Source of the DNA: Alphaproteobacteria bacterium
GTDB lineage: Bacteria > Pseudomonadota > Alphaproteobacteria > SHVP01
Length of the DNA: 64,000 nucleotides
Assembly: GCA_016869765.1 (NCBI GenBank)
Contig: VGES01000020.1
Location: 1-64,000, forward strand
Reading direction: 5' to 3'
The notes under the pieces are model-generated. The model was not told the DNA's origin, searched no databases, and saw only the letters and a list, made by a program, of their open reading frames with translations. Shown here piece after piece: positions 48,952 to 57,656 of this stretch. The position numbers were made by a program, and so were the translations under genes. Position 1 is the stretch's first letter. Every line of letters starts with the position of its first letter.

Positions 48952-49769
48952 GCCGTTCGCGTCGCGGCGAATGGGCGATCGTGCTGCAGCGAGGGGATGC
49001 TGCGCCGTGCTTCGGCGACCTTGTTCAAGTCGATGTCGGCGACGGACACCCCCCGCTCGTCCCCCGCATCGAGAAGCACCTCGCCCCACGGGGCGACGAC
49101 GAGCGAATGGCCGTAAGTCTGCCGATTCCCGGGGTGGCGCCCGGTCTGGGCGGGCGCCACGATGAAGGCCCCACATTCGATGGCACGGGCGCGCAGCAGC
49201 ACGTGCCAGTGGGCGCGACCCGTCACCGCGGTGAACGCCGAGGGCACCGTGATGAGAACTGCCCCGGCCTGGGCCAGCGCGCGATAAAGATGTGGGAAGC
49301 GCAGGTCATAGCAGACCGTGAGCCCGACCGGGCCCCATGGCGACGCAACCACCACGGATTCCGCGCCCGGCTCGAAGTTCGCCGACTCGCGGTAGACCTC
49401 GCCGTTGGGCAACTCGACATCGAACATATGGATCTTGTCGTAGCGCGCCACAATCTCGCCGCCGGCGTCGATCAGGAACGATCGATTGGCGACCTTGCCG
49501 CTCGGCAAGGCGATCCCGAGCGAACCCGCCAAGACCCAGGATCGGGTGTCGCGAGCGGCCACACGGAACGCGGCCAAACCGGGATGGTCATCCTCGCGAC
49601 GCGCGTTGGCGCGCGTCTCGCGACCACTGCTCGCCATCATGGTGACGTTCTCCGGCGTCGTGATGAATTCCGCGCCGCGCCCGGCCGCGGCGCGGATTCC
49701 GTCACAAGCGGCGGCGACATTGGCCGCCATGTCGTCGCCGGCGGTGATCTGGACGCAAGCGACGCGCAT
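48948..49769 (-). CDS. Carbon-nitrogen hydrolase (nitrilase superfamily)
   Basis: TTPENVTMM, YDKIHMFDVELPNG, VCYDLRFPHLYRALA catalytic E/K/C motifs. Confidence 0.93.
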   Translation of the reverse strand: MRVACVQITAGDDMAANVAAACDGIRAAAGRGAEFITTPENVTMMASSGRETRANARREDDHPGLAAFRVAARDTRSWVLAGSLGIALPSGKVANRSFLIDAGGEIVARYDKIHMFDVELPNGEVYRESANFEPGAESVVVASPWGPVGLTVCYDLRFPHLYRALAQAGAVLITVPSAFTAVTGRAHWHVLLRARAIECGAFIVAPAQTGRHPGNRQTYGHSLVVAPWGEVLLDAGDERGVSVADIDLNKVAEARRSIPSLQHDRPFAATRTA

Positions 49770-49775
49770 GGCGTA

Positions 49776-50033
49776 TCAGGCCGCTAGCAGCGGGTCGAGG
49801 CGTCCCTCTCCATCGAGGGCATAGAGGTCATCGCACCCGCCCACCCCTTTGCCGTCGATGAAGATCTGCGGCACGGTCGAACGCCCGTCGGCGCGGCCGA
49901 TCATCTCCTCGCGCAGGGAATCGGAAAACGTGATGTCGATCTCCTGATACGGCACCCCCTTGCGATCGAGCAGTTTTTTTGCGCGCGCGCAAAAGCCGCA
50001 CATCATCCGCGTGTAAATCTCGACCTTGGCCAT
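49776..50033 (-). CDS. grxC: Glutaredoxin 3
   Basis: VEIYTRMMCGFCARAKKLLDRKGV...TVPQIFIDGKGVGGCDDL. Confidence 0.95.
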   Translation of the reverse strand: MAKVEIYTRMMCGFCARAKKLLDRKGVPYQEIDITFSDSLREEMIGRADGRSTVPQIFIDGKGVGGCDDLYALDGEGRLDPLLAA

Positions 50034-50057
50034 CCGGGCCCCTGCACGTTGATCGGT

Positions 50058-50849
50058 TCAGTGAGCATCCACTTTAACAGGTTCCGCAGACGCTCGAACG
50101 GGCGCGACCAGAGGCCGTACGACCTGGGCGAACGTCAGCACGTCGACCCGTATCGCGCCAGCGGCCCGCAAGACTCGGGTGCAGGCCGCAACCGTCGCGC
50201 CGGTCGTCAACACATCGTCGATCAGCAGTACAGCGCGCCCGGCCACTTGCTGCGGGCGACGCACGGCAAATGAACCCCGAACGTTGGCGAAACGGGCGCG
50301 GCGCCGCTGGCGGCCCTGCGAAGAGGTTGCCCGGATGCGCGCGAGGGCCTGTGTCGCAAGCGGTTTGTGCCCGCTTCGGGCGATGGCGCGGGCCAGCAAC
50401 GCCGCCTGATTGAACCGCCGCCGAAACAATCGCCAGCGGTGCAACGGCACCGGCACGATCACGTCTGCTTCGGCGATCAACGGAGCCCCCGCCCGCATCA
50501 TCATCGCGGCGAGCGCCGGAGCGAGCTCCGTGCGGTCGCCGTGCTTGAACGCGAGGACGAGACCCCGAACGGTATCCCCATAGCGCGCGCACGACCGTGA
50601 TCGGGCGTACAGTGGTCGGCGCAAGAGGCACGCCCCACAGAGGAGCGTGGCCCCTGCTTCGTCGGCAAAAGGAGCCCCGCAAACCTGGCACTGGGGCGGC
50701 GTTATGAACTCCACCGTCGCAAAGCAGGTCGGGCACAGTTGCCCGGTCTCAGGTGTGGGTTCCCCACACGCCAGACATAGCGGAGGAAACACGGTATTGA
50801 GCAGCGTATTGCCGGCGGCCCTCAACCAGCCGGGCAACCGCAGTCTCAT
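50058..50849 (-). CDS. ComF family protein
   Basis: N-terminal zinc Cys motifs (CLACGEP, CPTC, CQVCGAPF, CGAC); PRTase motif VLLIDDVLTTGATVAACTRVL. Confidence 0.93.
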   Translation of the reverse strand: MRLRLPGWLRAAGNTLLNTVFPPLCLACGEPTPETGQLCPTCFATVEFITPPQCQVCGAPFADEAGATLLCGACLLRRPLYARSRSCARYGDTVRGLVLAFKHGDRTELAPALAAMMMRAGAPLIAEADVIVPVPLHRWRLFRRRFNQAALLARAIARSGHKPLATQALARIRATSSQGRQRRRARFANVRGSFAVRRPQQVAGRAVLLIDDVLTTGATVAACTRVLRAAGAIRVDVLTFAQVVRPLVAPVRASAEPVKVDAH

Positions 50850-51895
50850 GGGGCGACCTGGAGCACCATGTTGCCGACGAAATCCCGGCTCTCCAACATC
50901 TGGTGCGCCGCGGGGGCATCGGCCAAGGGAAACAACCGAGCCAACACCGGCCGCAGCTTGCCCTCGGCCAACAGGTTCAGGACGACTTTGTTGGTTTCCT
51001 TGGGGGCGAAGTGCGTACCGGTCAACCAGATCTGCTTGCGCAACAGGCGGAAGATGTCGATCTCGACTTTGGCACGCCCGATCGAGCCCGCGGTCGCCAA
51101 GCGACCATTGTGAACCAGCGCCTCGATACTCTGCTGGAGAATGGTCCCCCCGACCGACTCGATCACGGCATCGACGCCGCGACCGCCGGTCAAGCGCTTC
51201 ACTTCATCGAGCAGGTTCTGGCGGTTGTAGTTGACCACCGCGTCGGCGCCGAATTGCTTGGCTCGTTCGAGCTTCTCGTCAGATCCGGCGGAGGCAATGA
51301 CGCGCGCGCCAGCGAGCCGGGCGATTTGCACGGCGGCACTGCCGACGGCGCCCCCCGCCGCGTTGACGAGAACCGTCTCGCCCTGACGAATCTTGCACCG
51401 CGACATTGCCAACTCCCACGCGGTGGCCATCGCGACCTGCCCCGCCGCCGCGTCCACCGAGGAGAGTTTGTCTGGGATGCGAATGACATTGTGGTGGGTG
51501 ACTTTGACGTACTCGGCGTAGGTGCCCCAATGGGTCAGTCCGAGCTTGTCGAAATCGGCGCAGATGTTGTCGTAGCCCTGCGCGCAGTAGCACACGGGAT
51601 GCCGGCAGAGACCGCGCGAGGTCGTAAGCATCGGCATCACGCGGTCACCGACGTCGAAGGTGGCCACATTGTTGCCCTTGTCGACGACGCGGCCGGCGCC
51701 CTCGACTCCGAGCACGTGGGGGAACGAAACTTTGGCATAGGGAACATCGCCCCGGCGTGCCGATACGTCGAAGCGGTTGACGCCCACCGCTTCCAGCTTG
51801 ATCAACACGTCGTTCGGGCCGACCTTGGGCGTTTCGATTTCGCCGTATTGCATCACCTCGGGACCACCGTGGGCCCGAATAACGACTGCTTTCAT
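50846..51895 (-). CDS. Zinc-type MDR / quinone oxidoreductase family
   Basis: VVIRAHGGPEVMQYGEIETPKVGPNDVLIK, VNAAGGAVGSAAVQIARLAGARVIA. Confidence 0.92.
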   Translation of the reverse strand: MKAVVIRAHGGPEVMQYGEIETPKVGPNDVLIKLEAVGVNRFDVSARRGDVPYAKVSFPHVLGVEGAGRVVDKGNNVATFDVGDRVMPMLTTSRGLCRHPVCYCAQGYDNICADFDKLGLTHWGTYAEYVKVTHHNVIRIPDKLSSVDAAAGQVAMATAWELAMSRCKIRQGETVLVNAAGGAVGSAAVQIARLAGARVIASAGSDEKLERAKQFGADAVVNYNRQNLLDEVKRLTGGRGVDAVIESVGGTILQQSIEALVHNGRLATAGSIGRAKVEIDIFRLLRKQIWLTGTHFAPKETNKVVLNLLAEGKLRPVLARLFPLADAPAAHQMLESRDFVGNMVLQVAP

Positions 51896-51982
51896 GAGGT
51901 TCCTCGTTCGTGCGGGGCGGCCATCCTAGCAAAGGATATGTGCGGATTTGGCCGCTTTTCCTGACCGTGCGATAACCCCGCT

Positions 51983-52888
51983 GTGTCTGACCCGCGGATC
52001 TTCGATCGTCGCGCGGTGCGTGCCCATCGTCGACGCGCCGCTTCGTCCTTCGCTGACCACGATTTCCTGTTTCGCGAAGTAGCCGATCGCCTGGCGGAGC
52101 GGCTGCTCGACATTCAGCGGCCGTTCACTTGGGTGGCGGAGATCGATGCCCGCGGTCCGATTCTCGAGCAGGCGCTACGGAACGCCGGCGTGTTCGAGCA
52201 CCGAGGGATTTCCCGCTATCTCAGGCTGACCGACGACCGTAGCGCCGGCCCATCGATTCTCGCCGACCCCGAACTTCTGCCGCTGGCCCCTCAGGCCGTC
52301 GACCTCCTGGTCTCGAACCTGGCGCTACACTGGGTCAACGATCTTCCCGGCCTCCTTGTTCAGGCACGCCGCGCCCTCCGCCCCGACGGCATGCTGCTCG
52401 CTTCACTCCTCGGGGGGCAGACGCTACACGAACTGAGAGCGGTTCTGCTCGAGGCCGAGAGCGAAATCGATGGTGGGGTGAGCCCGCGGGTATCCCCCTT
52501 TGCCGACATTCGCGACACCGGCGCGCTGCTGCAGCGCGCCGGCCTGGCGCTTCCCGTCAGCGATGTGGATTCGATCGACGTGACCTACCAAGACGCGTTC
52601 GCCCTACTGCGGGATCTGCGCGGCATGGGCGAGACCAACGCCGTCCGTGATCGCCGTCGTGCGTTCTCACGGCGGGCGATGCTGATGCGCGCGGCGGAGC
52701 TTTACCACGAGCGCCATCGAACCGCCGACGGCCGCATCCACGCCACCTTTCAGGTCCTCTACCTCGCGGGATGGGCGCCCCACGAGTCACAGCAGAAACC
52801 GTTGCGACCCGGCAGCGCCAAAGGCCGGCTCGCCGACGCCTTGGGCGCCGTCGAACACTCGGCTGGCGAGAAGGCACGGCCCCGCTGA
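51983..52888 (+). CDS. SAM-dependent methyltransferase (BioC/NDUFAF5-like)
   Basis: GTG start; LDLLVSNLALHWVNDLPG, LRPDGMLLASLLGGQTLHELRAVL. Confidence 0.9.
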   Translation: MSDPRIFDRRAVRAHRRRAASSFADHDFLFREVADRLAERLLDIQRPFTWVAEIDARGPILEQALRNAGVFEHRGISRYLRLTDDRSAGPSILADPELLPLAPQAVDLLVSNLALHWVNDLPGLLVQARRALRPDGMLLASLLGGQTLHELRAVLLEAESEIDGGVSPRVSPFADIRDTGALLQRAGLALPVSDVDSIDVTYQDAFALLRDLRGMGETNAVRDRRRAFSRRAMLMRAAELYHERHRTADGRIHATFQVLYLAGWAPHESQQKPLRPGSAKGRLADALGAVEHSAGEKARPR

Positions 52889-52931
52889 CTTGGGTCAACG
52901 TCAGCGTCTCGCGGCCCGGTCAGTATTGGCC

Positions 52932-53261
52932 ATGGCTCGCTTCTTATTCCTCGCTCTGGTTTGCTGCACGCTTGCTGGAACGCCGGCTTTGGCTCAGGAC
53001 AGCATCCGCGCCGGCCGCGGATTGGTGATCGCTCAGCAGTGGTGCTCCAGTTGCCACAAGGTCGTGGACGGCCAACCGTCGACCAGCGATGTCGCCCCGA
53101 CGTTCGCGTCGATCGCTCAACGTCCCGATCGAGAATCCGCATTCCTCCGCGCCTGGCTGCTCGATCCCCACCAACCGATGCCCAAACTCGAGCTGTCGCG
53201 TTCGGATGTCGACGATCTGGTCGCCTACATCTTTAGCCTGTCTCGATCGCCTCAGAGGTAG
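52932..53261 (+). CDS. Small periplasmic c-type cytochrome
   Basis: Signal peptide MARFLFLALVCCTLAGTPALA; CSSCH haem motif; MPKL Met ligand region. Confidence 0.88.
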   Translation: MARFLFLALVCCTLAGTPALAQDSIRAGRGLVIAQQWCSSCHKVVDGQPSTSDVAPTFASIAQRPDRESAFLRAWLLDPHQPMPKLELSRSDVDDLVAYIFSLSRSPQR

Positions 53262-54223
53262 TCGCGGATCATCGCGACCAGCGGCACGTCCGCCGGCGGC
53301 ATCGGGTACTCCGACAGCCTTGGAATGGGCACCCACGTGAGTTCGGCATGCTCGCGGGCGCGCGGCGTTCCCGTCCAGACTCGACACACATAGAGCGGCA
53401 TCACGAGATGGAAGTTCGCATAGCCGTGCGAGGCGAAGGTCAGAGGCGCCAGGCAGCTCGCCTCGGTGTCGATTCCTAGCTCCTCACGCAGTTCGCGAAT
53501 CAGCGCGACTTCGGGAGTCTCCCCAGGCTCGATCTTGCCGCCGGGGAACTCCCAGAGGCCCGCCATGCTTTTCCCCGGCGGACGCTGGGCCAAAAGGACA
53601 CGATCATCCGCGTCGATCAGGACAACGGCCGCCACGTGGACGATCGGCTTGGCGGCTCGGGCGGCCCAACGGTCACGTTGCAGCACGTAGAAGATCGAGG
53701 GACTTGCCTCGCGTCGCGCCGGTTTGTAGCTCAGCACCGTGCCCATCGGTTCCAGTCCACACTTGACCAGGATGCGTTGCGACCCGGGGTTGTCCAAGTC
53801 CGCATTGGCGATGATTCGTCTTAGCGAGAGCGATGAAAATCCGTAGTCGATGACGATCGGCACAGCTTCGCCGGCGTAGCCCTGACGCCAATAGGGTCGC
53901 GCAAACCAATAGCCGAGCACCCCGGTCCCAGCGATCCCTGTCCGCTCGCGATCGTTTGCCGCGCCGGGGTGAATACTGACACAGCCCAAAAGGGCCTGAT
54001 CGGCGTGCCGTTCCACGGCAAACGCGTGGCCCACGGCCAGGGGTCCCTTTCCCTCCGCCGAGGCGATGAACTCCTCGGCATGGGCGCGGGTATACGGAAA
54101 GGGAACTATGGCGAGATGACGGACCGTCTCGAAATCGTTCAGGCCGGCCACCAGGGCCTCGACATCATCGGGGCGAAACGGGCGAAGCGACACCCGTTGT
54201 CCACGAAGGACGGGCAGCGTCAT
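53252..54223 (-). CDS. Fused GNAT acetyltransferase / MutT-type NTP pyrophosphohydrolase
   Basis: GNAT half YWFARPYWRQGYAGEA; Nudix half GGKIEPGETPEVALIRELREELGI. Confidence 0.92.
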   Translation of the reverse strand: MTLPVLRGQRVSLRPFRPDDVEALVAGLNDFETVRHLAIVPFPYTRAHAEEFIASAEGKGPLAVGHAFAVERHADQALLGCVSIHPGAANDRERTGIAGTGVLGYWFARPYWRQGYAGEAVPIVIDYGFSSLSLRRIIANADLDNPGSQRILVKCGLEPMGTVLSYKPARREASPSIFYVLQRDRWAARAAKPIVHVAAVVLIDADDRVLLAQRPPGKSMAGLWEFPGGKIEPGETPEVALIRELREELGIDTEASCLAPLTFASHGYANFHLVMPLYVCRVWTGTPRAREHAELTWVPIPRLSEYPMPPADVPLVAMIRDYL

Positions 54224-54759
54224 CGCGGCACCAACCGCACATAACGATGCACGAGCTTCTGATCGCCGGCCGGACGCAGCAGCGTCTCCTGACCGACGCG
54301 GTCGAACCCGGTTTTGCGCAGGACCTGCATGGACGCCTCGTTACCATCGAAAACGAAGGCGACAAAACGGCGGATCCCGATCGTATCCACGGCAAACGTC
54401 AGCGTTGCGGCGGTCGCTTCGCTGGCATACCCCTGCCCCCAGTGACTGCGGCCGAACCAGTATCCGAGTTCGTGTCCGAGGGGATGGGGCAGCAACGACA
54501 CCCCACCGATGAGAGCACCGTCGCCGCGCCGCGTCACGGCGAACCGGCAACCGTCACGCTTGCCCGGCGGATTGGCCAGACAATCCTCGATCCAACCCTG
54601 GGCGTCGACCAGGCGATAGGGATAGGGCACATGAGTCAACTGCTGCGCCACGTCCCGGTTGGCCAGTTGCCGTACGAGATCGCTCTCATCTCCGCGGGCG
54701 AATGGCCGCAGCGTCAGTCGGGCGGTTTCGAGAACCGACGAAGCCACGGCGAACGTCAT
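54220..54759 (-). CDS. GNAT family N-acetyltransferase (RimJ/RimL-like)
   Basis: ETARLTLRPFARGDESD, YWFGRSHWGQGYASEAT. Confidence 0.88.
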   Translation of the reverse strand: MTFAVASSVLETARLTLRPFARGDESDLVRQLANRDVAQQLTHVPYPYRLVDAQGWIEDCLANPPGKRDGCRFAVTRRGDGALIGGVSLLPHPLGHELGYWFGRSHWGQGYASEATAATLTFAVDTIGIRRFVAFVFDGNEASMQVLRKTGFDRVGQETLLRPAGDQKLVHRYVRLVPR

Positions 54760-55295
54760 GATCGAATCAACGAATCCCGGTCGAGAACGTACCAGCCGAG
54801 CAATCGTTTGCCGCCGCGCTCGGGGAGGAGTTCCGGAAGATCGCCGAGACGGCGGAATCCGCATTTGTCCAGCACGCGTGCCGCCGCTTTGTTTTCGACG
54901 AACGCAGAAGCGGTGAGCTTGGCAATCGCCAGTTCGTCGAACGCGAAGACCGCAACGGCTCTCAGCGCCTCGGTCGCATACCCGCGATTCCAGAACTCCT
55001 TCGCGACCCAAAATCCGGTCTCCCAATCCTCGTGCCGGACGTAGAGACCGATGGCGCCGACGATTCGCTCGCTCGCCCGCTCGATCATGACGAACCGATA
55101 CTCGCCCCGCGGCTTTTGACTGATCCAGGCCCGGGCGTGTTCGGGCGAAAATGGATGGGGCAGCGACTCGGTCGACCGGGCAACAGCCCAGCTGTTCGCG
55201 ACGCGCGCGAGCGGCCTGGCGTCGGCGTCCTCCGGGCTCCGAACCACGAGGTTCGGTGTGTCGAGCGTCGGCGTATCGTCGACCGTCGTGGTCAC
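54756..55295 (-). CDS. GNAT family N-acetyltransferase
   Basis: FWVAKEFWNRGYATEALRAV, NKAAARVLDKCGF; GTG start overlapping argJ stop. Confidence 0.87.
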   Translation of the reverse strand: MTTTVDDTPTLDTPNLVVRSPEDADARPLARVANSWAVARSTESLPHPFSPEHARAWISQKPRGEYRFVMIERASERIVGAIGLYVRHEDWETGFWVAKEFWNRGYATEALRAVAVFAFDELAIAKLTASAFVENKAAARVLDKCGFRRLGDLPELLPERGGKRLLGWYVLDRDSLIRS

Positions 55296-56533
55296 GACCG
55301 GTAGTCGGCGTTGATCCGCACGTATCCTTCGGTGAAGTCGCACGTCCACGCGGTGTAGCGCCCGCGCCCGACCCCGACATCGACCCCGATGACGATCTCT
55401 TGTCCCTGCATATGCGCCGCCCCGTCTTCCTCGCGATAGGAGGGCGCCACCGCACCGTGTTCGGCGACGAGAAGGTCCCCGAAGGTAATGCGCAGGCGAT
55501 CGCGTTCGGCTCGTTCTCCCGCCTTCCCCACGGCCATCACGACGCGCCCCCAATTCGGGTCCCCGCCGGAAATCGCAGTCTTGAGCAGCGGCGAGTTGGC
55601 GATCGCCATGGCGATCCGCCGCGCGGCGCGGCGCGAGGCAGCGCCCGTCACGTTGACCGTGATGAACTTGCTGGCGCCTTCGCCGTCCCGGGCGATCTGC
55701 TGCGCCAAATCGGACATGACGCTGCGGAGCACGCGCTTGAACCCATTGAGACGAGGGTCGCGCGCGCTTTTTAACGGCGCGTGCATAGGCCCGCGTCCGG
55801 TCGCAAACAGCAGCACCGTATCGCTGGTAGAAGTGTCACCATCGACCGTCACGGCGTTGAAGCTGACGTCGGCCGCCGCGGCCAAAATCGGTTGCAGGAT
55901 CTCGGGCTCGATCTTGGCGTCGGTCGCCAAATACGCGAGCATGGTCGCCATGTCGGGCGCGATCATTCCCGACCCCTTGGCGATTCCGTTCAGCACGTAA
56001 CTCTGACCGTCGATCGCGAAACGCCGAGTCGCCGCTTTGGCGAACGTATCGGTCGTGCGAATGGCTTCCGAGGCGAGCGCCCACTGGTCGGGCTGTAGAC
56101 CGCCGACGAGCGTCGGCAACGCCGCGAGCAACCGATCATCCGGCATCGGTTGACCGATGACGCCGGTCGAGGACACGAAGACCTCCTCCGGGCGGCAATC
56201 GATCAACCGCGCGACGCCTTGGGTCGACTTTTTGACCGTTGCGACCCCGGCGGCGCCGGTAAAGGCATTGGCGTTGCCCGAGTTGACCAGCAGGGCCCGC
56301 GCCCGGCCGCCGCGCAAGGACGCGCGGCACCAATCGACCGGCGCCGACGCCGTCAGCGAACGCGTCAGCACACCGGCCACGGCGGTCCCGGGTTCGAACA
56401 CGGCCAGGGTCAGATCGACTCGGTCGTAGCGAATCTGGGCTTTCGTGGCCGCCCAGCGCAGGCCGGCAACCGGGGGCAATGTGGGAAAGCTCGACGGCGC
56501 CAACGGCGACCGCGGCAGAGGCGACTTGGCCAT
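55292..56533 (-). CDS. argJ: Bifunctional glutamate N-acetyltransferase/ornithine acetyltransferase ArgJ
   Basis: LVNSGNANAFTGAAG, KGSGMIAPDMATMLAYLATDA, DGDTSTSDTVLLFATG. Confidence 0.96.
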   Translation of the reverse strand: MAKSPLPRSPLAPSSFPTLPPVAGLRWAATKAQIRYDRVDLTLAVFEPGTAVAGVLTRSLTASAPVDWCRASLRGGRARALLVNSGNANAFTGAAGVATVKKSTQGVARLIDCRPEEVFVSSTGVIGQPMPDDRLLAALPTLVGGLQPDQWALASEAIRTTDTFAKAATRRFAIDGQSYVLNGIAKGSGMIAPDMATMLAYLATDAKIEPEILQPILAAAADVSFNAVTVDGDTSTSDTVLLFATGRGPMHAPLKSARDPRLNGFKRVLRSVMSDLAQQIARDGEGASKFITVNVTGAASRRAARRIAMAIANSPLLKTAISGGDPNWGRVVMAVGKAGERAERDRLRITFGDLLVAEHGAVAPSYREEDGAAHMQGQEIVIGVDVGVGRGRYTAWTCDFTEGYVRINADYRS

Positions 56534-56599
56534 GCGATCGATCTTGTTCAGGAGAGAAATCTAACGTCGCAGCCGCTGCCGCGACAAGCATCGGTCGTC

Positions 56600-57436
56600 T
56601 CAGGGCGTCGCCGGCAACGGTTTTCCGTCGGCGCCGTACATGACGACCTTCTGCTTCTTGCGCGCCTCTTCGGCAATTTCGCGCACGATCTCGCTGGACA
56701 GCTCTTCGCTGATCTGGTCACGCAGTTCGTCGAGCGGCGGCGGTGGTTGGCGGCGGCGGTCGGTGACCTTGAGCACGTGCCAGCCGAACTGCGTCTGCAC
56801 CGGACCCGACACTTGATTCTTGTCGAGCGAGAACGCGACGTCGGCGAGCGCCGGGATCATTTGCTCCTTCTGGAAGTAGCCGAGGTCGCCACCCTTCACC
56901 TCGGCCCTCGGATTGGACCGGGTCCGAATCAACTCGTCGAAGTTCGCGCCGCGCTTGGCATCAGCCGCAACACGTTCGGCCTCGTCCTTGCCCGCGAGGA
57001 CGATGTGACTGGCCCGCACTTCGTCGATCGGCTTGATCTCCTTGACGATCTCATCGTAGCGCTTCTTGACGCGGGCATCGGTCAGTCGCTCACGGACCTT
57101 TTTGCCGAGGTAGACTTCGCCGACCAAACGATCGGTCACGAACTTCAGGCGGCGCTGGAACTCGGCGTCTTTCTCGATCCCATCGGCCCGCGCGGTAACC
57201 CCAATGACACGGGTATTGATCAACTCGTTGACGACAAGGCGTTGCAACTCTTCCCGAGGAATCTGCTGCGCCTGCGGCGGCAGGGTCGCGATGAACTGAT
57301 CGATGTCGCTCGTGCGAATCTCCTCGCCGTTCACGGTCGCGACCAGCGCGTTGGTAGCGGCCGGCCGATTCTGGGCCTGAACCCCGGTCGCGACGACCAA
57401 GCCGAGCACGACAAGCGACACCAAACGAGTCTTCAT
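56600..57436 (-). CDS. Peptidylprolyl isomerase, parvulin/SurA-like
   Basis: Signal peptide; VRASHIVLAGKDEAERV, GGDLGYFQKEQMIPAL, QTQFGWHVLKV. Confidence 0.93.
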   Translation of the reverse strand: MKTRLVSLVVLGLVVATGVQAQNRPAATNALVATVNGEEIRTSDIDQFIATLPPQAQQIPREELQRLVVNELINTRVIGVTARADGIEKDAEFQRRLKFVTDRLVGEVYLGKKVRERLTDARVKKRYDEIVKEIKPIDEVRASHIVLAGKDEAERVAADAKRGANFDELIRTRSNPRAEVKGGDLGYFQKEQMIPALADVAFSLDKNQVSGPVQTQFGWHVLKVTDRRRQPPPPLDELRDQISEELSSEIVREIAEEARKKQKVVMYGADGKPLPATP

Positions 57437-57571
57437 GACTGCCTCGTAGCCCATTGGGGCCAAAATTCGAGGTGGACTTGTAGCACGCTTCCCCGACACG
57501 TGACCGGCGTTTCCAGGCCTCACGCACCAGTGAAGGAACGGCGTCCGGCGGAAAACCGAGGCCACGACGCG

Positions 57572-57600
57572 TTGACTCCAGGGATGTCCCTCCTTATTTG
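57572..57600 (+). promoter_or_regulatory. Putative sigma-70 promoter for secA
   Basis: TTGACT - 17 bp - TATTTG ~57 bp upstream of the secA ATG. Confidence 0.4.
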
Positions 57601-57656
57601 TCAGTTTTCCGCGGCCAGGCCCCGCCTCGCCGCCTCCCTCGTTTTCGGGGTCTGCG

